From Rachycentron canadum (lineage: Eukaryota > Chordata > Actinopteri > Carangiformes > Rachycentridae), in the NCBI GenBank assembly GCA_038496675.1, contig CM076649.1, forward strand, positions 20,565,422-20,629,421: a DNA stretch of 64,000 nucleotides, written 5' to 3'. The notes under the pieces are model-generated. The model saw nothing but the letters and a program-made list of their open reading frames with translations, was not told the DNA's origin and searched no databases. Below, piece by piece: positions 56,901 through 64,000 of this stretch. The position numbers and the translations under genes were made by a program. Each line of letters starts with the position of its first letter. The first letter of the stretch is position 1.

Positions 56901-59900
56901 TATTGTTGAATCTTAAAAATGAAATGAATGCAGTTCATTTTTTACTGTTACTACATCCATCTCAACACATACCATCATACAACAGCTGCCTGTTCAATCA
57001 CTCAATGATCTGTCTGAGTGAGGGTGTTTGTGATAGCTCTGAGCTGAGAGCCAGCTGTTATTGCTGACTGTAAGTAAACTGCAAGGGTAGGTTTTTGGCA
57101 GTGGCTGACCAGCTCAAGCAACCAGATCTGTGATCTGACCAACAGAGCTATGTATATGTAGCTTAACACATTAAAAAGTGCATTAAATCTCAGATTTTAT
57201 CAGGAAAAATTGTAAATCGTCTTCATAATGTAAAGCTATTGTTTGAACACCAGCAACACGACATAAAAAAAGACAAGTTAAAGCATCATTAGTCTGAACT
57301 GATGAAGAGCAGGTGTAAGCAGCCACAAGAACACAAATGGCTGCTCTGTCCTGACTTTGCAATGGTAAAAATACACAAGGTTTCTGTGAACTAGATATTA
57401 ATGTTAGCATGACCCTGTGAAATGACTAAACCATTCACAGTAAATTAGCATCCAAGATTTTTTTTGTCATTCAATTACCTACCAAGTCTCTGAGTGAGAC
57501 TAGATACACCTTTTGATCTACCGTTTGAGTCCACAGTGTGTTAGTGAGGGTGGATTTAGAGACTCACTGCCTGCCTCCATGAAAGTTTCAGGTCGATAAG
57601 TGAAGCCACTCTCCTGCTCCAGAGGGTTACCACAGCTGGCGTGTTCTCCAGGCCGCTGCAGGTTAATGACCGTCTTTAAACCACACCTGAGGACACCAAC
57701 AAGTCGGAGTCATTGTACAGGGCAATCCATTTAGATGTTAATTCAGACTCACATAATAATAAACAATTCAAATTGTAACAATGTGTGAAAGAGGGATACT
57801 ACTATACCTTTGAAACTGTTCAATTATATTATATTTCTCTATGATTTCAGTGGAAGGCCTTGCCATAGCTAGCAAGTTGTCAGTTATCCTATAAGTGGAG
57901 AATATGACAAGTTAGGAAAAAAAGCAAAAGAAACAATGATTTCACTTTATAACAGAGGAAAAGCTCAACTTCCAAGACCTCAGAAAACCAAAAGAATAAT
58001 CCAGAGACCCTGGAAACATACTGATGCACTGACACAAAATATCTGACTTCCATTTTGACATCATCACGGTGCAAAGCAAAAACCAGGACAATTATATAGA
58101 TTTTTCATGCAACTATTGATGTGGACTTCTGTGACCCGTACTGAGAAAGTGCAGCACTGAGAAAAAAGCAACATGAACATTGATGGCTGGGAGAAAGGCA
58201 GCGGTGAGACAACGTACCAGGACGAGTAGAGTCCTTTGATAGCTTGCTCCTCATCACTCCAACGAGAGGGATTTTCGTATTTACAGGCTCTCCCTCCACA
58301 GGCCATAGAGCACTGCATGTGGCCCGGGATGACGTGCCTCAGGGTCTCCCCCATCTTGGTGTACTTTGCTGTGGGGACCCTTGCATTGGCTGGAGAAAAA
58401 ACAAAATAAGAAACTTTTAATGATTTTACAATACTTATCAGTGCTGAGGACGAGTTTGATGGTTCCTTGCAGCCTAGGTCAATATCAAACCCCTCAATGC
58501 TCAAACCCTAGTTCAGTGTGGTTACATCTCCTGGTCTTGCATTCAGAGGGAGGCTGCGACAGGTTCACGCTGACGGCCACCATGACTCTGTGGGAGGAGG
58601 AGGAGAGGATCTCCAGTGCAGAACTGCGTCTGCGCTGCAGGACCTTCAGCAGGATGTCCGAGGCAGAGTGCCTGCGGTCATGCCTCCTCATGCTCGCCGT
58701 CATCTCTCCAGCTAAGGAGTGTCGTCCTCTGTGCTGCTGCATTTTACAGTGCGGGCTGTGCACTGAGAGCAGCTCTGCATTAACAAAGGCTCCTGACTCA
58801 ACAGCTCTGTGCCCATGGTGAATCATCGCACAACAATCACCCATTGGCAAACAGAAGCAAATACAACCTATCAGTTCATCAGCAGCATTTGAAGTGTCAC
58901 CATGACAACCATCTCCAAAGTCGTCAGTGGGAGGTAGATGTGGGCGAATGCTGCACACATACACACAGACACATCCACACAGATCTAAAGCAGGCGGCTT
59001 GTAACTGAAAGAGGAAAATGCTGTGCTTGTTGCTTAAAAGGCCATACATCTGGTACATACAGCCCTGAACACACAGCACCAACCAGCGATCATCAATCAA
59101 ACAGCCTTTTTCTGCTTTTCATTGAATGAGCAACATCCAAGTGGTTTACGTAACAGAAAATGTCATGATATGACTGAATAACACTACAAATTATGTTAGT
59201 ACAGCCTTTCTGAAGCCATTTTTTCCAGGGATACACGTGTAAACTATTTTCATAAGTTAAACTTGTCATTAAAGTTTTATTTAGTATAAACGTCAACCTC
59301 CATGTCTTCTTTGATTATAAAGCAGCTCTCAGCTTTATATTAAAACATGAAAGTATCAAAGGTCTCAGTCCACAGAGAAATACTCACAGCCTGTAAAACC
59401 AGCCGTCAGGACTTCTGGAACTTTGTGATGAAGCTCTAACTGCCTTCAGCCCACCTGGACCCACCATCCAAACTTTTGGTTTCTCTGAGTGTTTACCTGA
59501 AATCTGCTATATTTTAATTGGATCACCCAGAAAACAGTCAGCCAATGAGAAGACAGACCTCTCTCCCTACATCCCCCTACTATTAATGTGACAAATCCCC
59601 ACTGAGATTGATCAAAGACCAAAGTAAAACTGCTTAATTTCTGTCTGATCTGGTTCAGTTATAAAAGTCATAAAAAGAAACAAAGAAAAACAATAAAATT
59701 CCCATTTGAAGCTGGAACCAGCTGGATCCACTGGACTGTTTTATCGACTTGGAGCTAGTATATTTTACATCAAATAGTTCTACTATTGCCTGCTACTACT
59801 AACCACTGGTATACCCTGAGACAAGACATTGTGCTTGAAGCCCACTGAACAATTCAGCAGTCAGTCCAACAGAAGCCAAAATGTGAAATGATACTGCTGG

Positions 59901-60701
59901 CTCACAGCGGGGAAGGGAGGGGGGCAGCAGGCACACTGACAAACAACAAAGATGACAGAGGACTGCAGTCACCACCTCTATTCTATTTTACCTGTTGTTG
60001 TGTTGTGATTGTGTTTACTCTCACGATCAGTACCAGAAATGACTCAGGCATTTGAACTGAGGCAATATTTCATAAAGCCCCACCCTACCACCACCAAGCA
60101 GTCTGCAGTTAGAGGAAGTGAAGATCAACCTGTATGTCTGTGGTTATTCTGCAATATGAATCAATTTTAAAGATGGTCAATTCAAGACACCAGCTCCAGA
60201 GAAGACCCATTGTCAGAGGTCCCCACCAGATCTACTATAATTGCTTCCCGATGGCAAATACACCAAAAGACACTTTTCCATAACTTAAGTATAATATATC
60301 CATCTGGTAAATTTTACACTTCAATTTATAGTAAACCTAACCTCCAGCCACATTAATAACATTCAGTATTTTTCATGAGAAAAAAATGTGTTTTTTCATG
60401 TAACAAGTGAGACTGAGGTTCTATGTGTTTCACCTGAAAGTTTTGTCTTGTTGCTAAAGCTGATAGAAAACATTTAAGATTATCTTGTCTGATTATTATT
60501 TCAAACTTCAATATCATAGTTCATTGAGTCAAATAATTTTACATTTTTAGTCATTACCATAAAAACCGCCATCTTGTTCAGCTTGTTGTTCGTGTTTTGC
60601 AGAGCTGTCCTACCTGTCTCCATCCCTGTGCTGATCTCTCCACCGTGGGCTCCAGTCATGGAGTGAGGCAGGTCACTCAGTACGCTGACACCAGCTGCCA
60701 T
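50841..60701 (-). CDS. ptpdc1: Protein tyrosine phosphatase domain-containing protein 1 (Ptpdc1)
   Basis: Nine exons joined from 60701 give 2115 nt (704 aa); the alternative first exon at 58742 gives 747 aa. All junctions are GT/AG and every phase closes. Residues 31-86 carry the conserved HVIPGHMQCSMACGGRACKYENP block. The phosphatase core follows, with the general-acid loop GWKDYG (Asp163) and the signature HCHAGLGRTG (Cys192, Arg198; numbering of the 704-aa form), so catalytic residues are intact. After RAKRPNSIQTRGQL comes a long serine-rich, probably disordered region (about 300-530). The conserved C-terminus follows: LNSREGAWERLC, LMWSWLEQLKDPVI and the final helical part. Human PTPDC1 is 754 aa and similar throughout. 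Known or proposed role: dual-specificity-like phosphatase linked to centrosome and cilium biology. It lies on the same strand as let-7 and wnt7a. Confidence 0.96.
51050..51160 (-). CDS. ptpdc1: ptpdc1 coding exon 8
   Basis: 111 nt, GHRLTLLCILDCAAHLLPM to IIKGFTK. Acceptor CCTCAG, donor GTGAAT, phase 0. Confidence 0.95.
51161..52211 (-). other. ptpdc1 intron 7 with MITE-like copy
   Basis: About 1.05 kb. Carries a MITE-like element and no other feature. Confidence 0.85.
51415..51850 (-). mobile_element. MITE-like repeat copy (inverted)
   Basis: Reverse orientation of the 26265 element: 'gtgaaagtatcaaaggtctcagtccacagagaaatgctcacagcctg', 'aaaaccagctgtcaggacttctgg', 'actttgtgatgtcatgacaaagcagtc', then 'ttttattggatcagaaaac'. 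Inserted in ptpdc1 intron 7. Confidence 0.78.
52212..52397 (-). CDS. ptpdc1: ptpdc1 coding exon 7
   Basis: 186 nt, TELNSREGAWERLCMERD to ALNSLEK. Acceptor CTACAG, donor GTACAG, phase 0 both sides. Confidence 0.95.
52398..54164 (-). other. ptpdc1 intron 6
   Basis: About 1.77 kb. No other gene was recognised. A 65-bp exon-like segment at 52717-52781 is discussed in the findings. Confidence 0.8.
54165..55270 (-). CDS. ptpdc1: ptpdc1 coding exon 6 (large)
   Basis: 1106 nt, VLLACYLVF to AAKVSMWQ. Completes the phosphatase fold (RAKRPNSIQTRGQLLCVREF) and encodes the long serine-rich linker. Acceptor TGTAG, donor GTAGGT, phase 0. Confidence 0.97.
55381..55518 (-). CDS. ptpdc1: ptpdc1 coding exon 5 (catalytic signature)
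   Basis: 138 nt, YYYNFGWKDYGVAS to HCHAGLGRT. Carries both the general-acid aspartate and the CX5R loop. Donor GTTCAT is non-consensus at +3 to +5 but is the only one that keeps phase with exon 6. Confidence 0.95.
55519..57567 (-). other. ptpdc1 intron 4
   Basis: About 2.05 kb. Contains a short LINE-type 3' tail on the plus strand at 55815-55885. The 118-codon plus frame at 56329-56685 has no recognised domain. Confidence 0.8.
55815..55885 (+). mobile_element. LINE-type 3' tail fragment
   Basis: 'caaagcactttgagctgcatcttgt' followed by 'ggtatataaatatcatttattattatt' is the standard 3' end of several fish LINE families. Only about 70 bp are present. Confidence 0.7.
57568..57686 (-). CDS. ptpdc1: ptpdc1 coding exon 4
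   Basis: 119 nt encoding CGLKTVINLQRPGEHASCG through TYRPETFMEAG. Acceptor CTCAG, donor GTGAGT, phase 1. Confidence 0.96.
57808..57888 (-). CDS. ptpdc1: ptpdc1 coding exon 3
   Basis: 81 nt encoding ITDNLLAMARPSTEIIEKY and NIIEQFQ. Acceptor TTATAG, donor GTATAG. Too short and split to show as a useful open frame. Confidence 0.95.
58218..58389 (-). CDS. ptpdc1: ptpdc1 coding exon 2
   Basis: 172 nt, from NARVPTAKYTKMGE to GLYSSW. Acceptor CTCCAG, donor GTACGT, phase 2. Confidence 0.96.
58526..58742 (-). CDS. ptpdc1: ptpdc1 alternative first coding exon B (MQQH)
   Basis: 217 nt, 72 codons plus one base. Contains RRHSASD and LSSSSHRVMVAVS, which resemble the longer human N-terminal isoform. Start at 58742 chosen for the aaaATGc context and similarity of position. 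The frame stays open upstream to 58964, so an earlier start cannot be excluded; ATGs at 58703 and 58691 are later alternatives. Donor T|GTAACC is weaker than exon A's but has the same phase 1. Confidence 0.75.
58743..60613 (-). other. between ptpdc1 alternative first exons
   Basis: Contains a MITE-like copy and no coding exon that I recognise. Sequence just above 58742 may be 5' UTR of the exon-B transcript. Confidence 0.6.
59290..59640 (-). mobile_element. MITE-like repeat copy (inverted)
   Basis: 'catgtcttctttgattataaagcagctc', 'gaaagtatcaaaggtctcagtccacagagaaatactcacagcctg', 'aaccagccgtcaggacttctggaactttgtgatg' and 'gaaaacagtcagccaatgagaag' show the same family. Lies upstream of exon B. 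Confidence 0.78.
60614..60701 (-). CDS. ptpdc1: ptpdc1 alternative first coding exon A (MAAGV)
   Basis: 88 nt encoding 29 aa beginning MAAGVSVLSDLPH. The same MAAGV start occurs in one human PTPDC1 isoform. Start context gcaATGG, donor GTAGGA, phase 1, joins exon 2 to give ...METANARVPTAKYTK. Confidence 0.85.
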
Positions 60702-61837
60702 TGCAATGGGGCTGAAAGGTGTGAATAAACATGGTGTCAAAGGCAAATGGAAAAAAAAAAAAAAAAAAAAGGAAATCAGCTTACAAGCACAAGCTTTGGT
60801 TGCGCTGATAATGCAAACAGTCACAAGGTGCGCACACACGAGATATGGGGAGTGTGAGCGTCGTTGCCTGGCAGGATAACCCAGGGGGGAGAGGGAAATG
60901 TGCTAACTGAGCCACCAAGTCAGCAGCTCATGTGTCAGTCTGATCACTGCACCTCTGGCAGGAGGCGGGCGTGGCTTGGGGACAAAAGTGGGAGCTACGA
61001 GCACATCGGAGATCCAAGGTGCTGAGTTACAGCCACGCTGACTTCAACAGCACCTACACAGGGCACATGGAGATGTCTCAAGATAAGCACACAGCAAAGT
61101 GGCCAAATGCCATTTCAATGAGTTCTGAGCTGCAGCCAGTGAGAACAGTTTAAACTGCATTAGAGATTCCTATTTTACCAGGCTGATGCCACGCTTATCA
61201 ATTATTCAAGCAAACACATCCACCCACTATTATACAGTCTGAGAGCAGCTTGCACATCTGATTTAGCCTGATATCAGAGTCGTGTCACATTGATCTCCCA
61301 GAGTGTCAATTGAACTCCAGGGACCAACTGTTTCTCATGTTACACACAGGAGCTCTAATGGCCCCCACTACTGTGAAACTGTGCACCTTTACACCTCTCT
61401 GCCTCACTGTGGTCCATCAACCGAGCAGGGTCAGTGTATTTCCTTTTCACGATTGCTTGACCTTTGACTTTTCCTTCCTCTTTGATAAAGGGAATTAGGC
61501 TTTATCAAAAAACAAGCAGTTTGTCTAAGGTACAATTTGACCTGCTGACTCTGAAACTGCTTCTCAAACTGACAGCGTACAAAGCCCTGGTGTTTAAAGC
61601 AGTCGTTTTCTGTCACATCCCATCTAGAAGCAAACAGAAGGTCCTGCCTGAGCATTTCAATGATCCTATTCCATGCTGTGCTTTGAATTAGAATATGTTT
61701 TTGAATTAAGATCTGTATTCAGCTTTGAAATTTATATTTGAGCTGACATATATGACACATTAAAGAAAGGTTTATTTACTTATGTGCACAATTCACTATT
61801 TTTATTTTTTTTAAAGGTATTTTGTTGTACATAGTGT
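60702..61837. other. upstream of ptpdc1 exon A
   Basis: No upstream gene was recognised and no CpG-rich promoter as clear as that of wnt7a. A poly-A run at 60750-60770 is present. Confidence 0.5.
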
Positions 61838-61935
61838 GTTTTCATGTCTTCTTTGAGTAAAAAATCAGGTCTTTAATTATACTGTGAAAGTATTAAAGTG
61901 CTCAGTGCAGTCTTAAAACCAAATATCTTCTGTAT
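61838..61935 (-). mobile_element. MITE-like repeat, short fragment
   Basis: 'catgtcttctttgagtaaaaaatcaggtc', 'actgtgaaagtattaaagtgctcagtgc' and 'cttaaaacc' match one end of the family in inverted orientation, truncated. Confidence 0.55.
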
Positions 61936-62011
61936 GTAAAGACTTATGAAATATATGAATATATGGACATATGAATTATATATATATATATATTTTTCTT
62001 ATTCCACATCT

Positions 62012-62411
62012 NNNNNNNNNNNNNNNNNNNNNNNNNNNNNNNNNNNNNNNNNNNNNNNNNNNNNNNNNNNNNNNNNNNNNNNNNNNNNNNNNNNNNNNNN
62101 NNNNNNNNNNNNNNNNNNNNNNNNNNNNNNNNNNNNNNNNNNNNNNNNNNNNNNNNNNNNNNNNNNNNNNNNNNNNNNNNNNNNNNNNNNNNNNNNNNNN
62201 NNNNNNNNNNNNNNNNNNNNNNNNNNNNNNNNNNNNNNNNNNNNNNNNNNNNNNNNNNNNNNNNNNNNNNNNNNNNNNNNNNNNNNNNNNNNNNNNNNNN
62301 NNNNNNNNNNNNNNNNNNNNNNNNNNNNNNNNNNNNNNNNNNNNNNNNNNNNNNNNNNNNNNNNNNNNNNNNNNNNNNNNNNNNNNNNNNNNNNNNNNNN
62401 NNNNNNNNNNN
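62012..62411. other. assembly gap (400 N)
   Basis: Run of N after a (TA)n tract. Its exact 400-bp length suggests a padded or estimated gap. Confidence 1.
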
Positions 62412-64000
62412 AAACAAGAAATACCTTAACCGTAAATGTAACAAAACTCAGCAGTCACTTTGACTTGTCATAGTAAGAAAAACACAGGCTTTACTAATAA
62501 AAATGACAAGGGCTCTGTCCCAGCAAGCCAGGGTTAAACTAAACTACTCTTCACAAGATTTGTTTCTGTAGTCACAGCCACAAGGAACAATGCAGCTAAA
62601 TTAAATTCAACCATCAGTAATTTATTATTTATACCAGAGCTTTTCTGTAAAATGCAGATATTTTACTTTTTCCAAAAGGTACCTAATTCATCACAGACAT
62701 CTTCCTGGATAATTTGAATGTGAAAATGTAATTGTTTGCTATAGTCATATTAATATATTAAAGAAAATTAACAAACCACTAATTGAGCTTTACTTTGAAA
62801 TTAAACGTAGATATGCTGAACATTTTTACTCAACATTCATTGTTTATCAATACACCATAACAAAGGGAAGTCACATGGTCACAGCTGTGAGAGAGGGTGT
62901 AGTGAACTATAAGTGAGAACACCCGACATATTTTCAATGGAAATCATCTTTTACACCTTCAGAGACAGGTCACATTTCAGTCACATTCTGAAGTGTAAGG
63001 CTCCTGTAGTCTGTGAATAATTGATGCTGTAAAGTTAGAGCCTGTCTTTTTCCATTAACATCTGTTTTTAGACTTCTTTTACACCACGATCCACACGTCT
63101 CCTTACAAACCGATATGGCACCAAAACCTCGTGTGACACTGGTTGAAATGTTTCCAACGTATCAGCCGGAAAGAAGAAGCCTATCCAATCAGTTCAGCAG
63201 TCTGTTCGGCTGCAGCCTGACACCACCTGGCATTGTTTAAAGGAAGCTCCTGATAACAAGCTGGTGACTGAGAAGGTGTTCCTCATGACAAATGCAATGT
63301 GTGTCCATCAAATATTAACAATCGTATGAGGTAATGAGGCTGAGTTAATATGATGACCAAAAATAAATCTCTTCACTCAGACACTAACCAAATCCAAAGT
63401 CAGCACTTCACACATTTATGGTGGAACCATACGCTCATGCCCACTGGGCAGCCAGTTTGTTGTTGGACGTGAGAGGCATGGTGTGGAGGCTGACGGTTAT
63501 CTTTCAGAGTTGCTGCTAATGAGTGTGGGATGTGAGAGTTGTTTCCACTGAGAGTGTTAATTAAGTAATATGGCTGTGAAGATGGTGCTCCCAACACCAT
63601 CTTTGATCCATGACAATGTGTCTGAGAGCGTCCTAATCACACAACAAGCAAACCCGTGGGATAGACAGCAATACTACAGCAAGGCTATCAGTCACAGTGG
63701 AATGAATATGGATCTAGATTTGTTTCAATATTATTTGTGTGAACAGATGAATATAGGCCTCATTGTTTGGAAGTGCTGATAATCCATTAACGTCTGCTGT
63801 GATCCGATCACAGTGGACAGCTCTATGCTCGGCAGTTAGCACATAGCATCAAAATGTTCCAGTGACCACTTGTGATTGGATCTCACTACCCTGCTTTATA
63901 TGCAATTAAAAATGTATGAGTTGTTGTCTTCAGCGAAACTGACAGATGGGTGTGTTTTTCATTATGAAACTGTGGCAGAGGACGTCAGTAGAGTCAGCAG
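62412..64000. other. intergenic, no gene recognised
   Basis: AT-rich sequence with only short anonymous frames. No repeat or RNA gene was recognised. Confidence 0.5.

Noticed and set aside
58366..58821. Plus-strand 151-codon frame
   Set aside because: Antisense shadow of ptpdc1 exon B; no independent evidence.
61944..62473. Frames of 152-175 codons
   Set aside because: They run through the second N gap.

Overview
This is vertebrate nuclear DNA, almost certainly from a teleost and probably a percomorph. Coding sequence lies in short exons with GT/AG introns, intergenic space is AT-rich, and there are (CA)n microsatellites and fish-type interspersed repeats (L2-like LINE, Tc1-like transposons, a tRNA-derived SINE, small MITE-like elements). 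There are no bacterial operons, and most open frames are chance. There are two assembly gaps (18904-19284 and 62012-62411) and one isolated N (49995).

Two protein-coding genes and one microRNA cluster can be built, all on the minus strand. Read 5' to 3' on that strand they are ptpdc1, let-7a/let-7f, wnt7a. ptpdc1 (60701 down to 50841) is a dual-specificity/PTP-like phosphatase with eight shared coding exons and two alternative first coding exons; the predicted proteins are 704 or 747 aa. Two let-7 hairpins, let-7a (43066-43136) and let-7f (42877-42954), lie about 7.7 kb beyond its stop codon. wnt7a (39423 down to 30963) has four coding exons whose splice phases all close to a 349-aa secreted Wnt ligand, the same length as human WNT7A.

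Layout. 1-29.8 kb: long stretch beyond the 3' end of wnt7a with no recognisable gene, holding a SINE, an L2-like LINE tail, two Tc1-like remnants, MITE-like copies, microsatellites and two striking palindromes. 29.8-39.96 kb: wnt7a with its 3' UTR and a CpG-rich 5' region. 40-43.1 kb: MITE-like copy, a mariner-like remnant and the let-7 pair. 43.2-50.8 kb: a CpG-richer segment that may hold the let-7 host promoter, a dispersed repeat, a retroviral RNase H relic, a LINE fragment and a long (CA)n tract. 50.8-60.7 kb: ptpdc1. 60.7-64 kb: upstream of ptpdc1, no gene recognised.

The most interesting feature is the arrangement. Human PTPDC1 is followed in the same orientation by let-7a-1/let-7f-1/let-7d on chromosome 9, while WNT7B neighbours let-7a-3/let-7b on chromosome 22. 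This window joins PTPDC1, let-7 and a WNT7 gene in one block, consistent with an ancestral linkage later split among paralogous segments. I found no clearly novel biochemical system.
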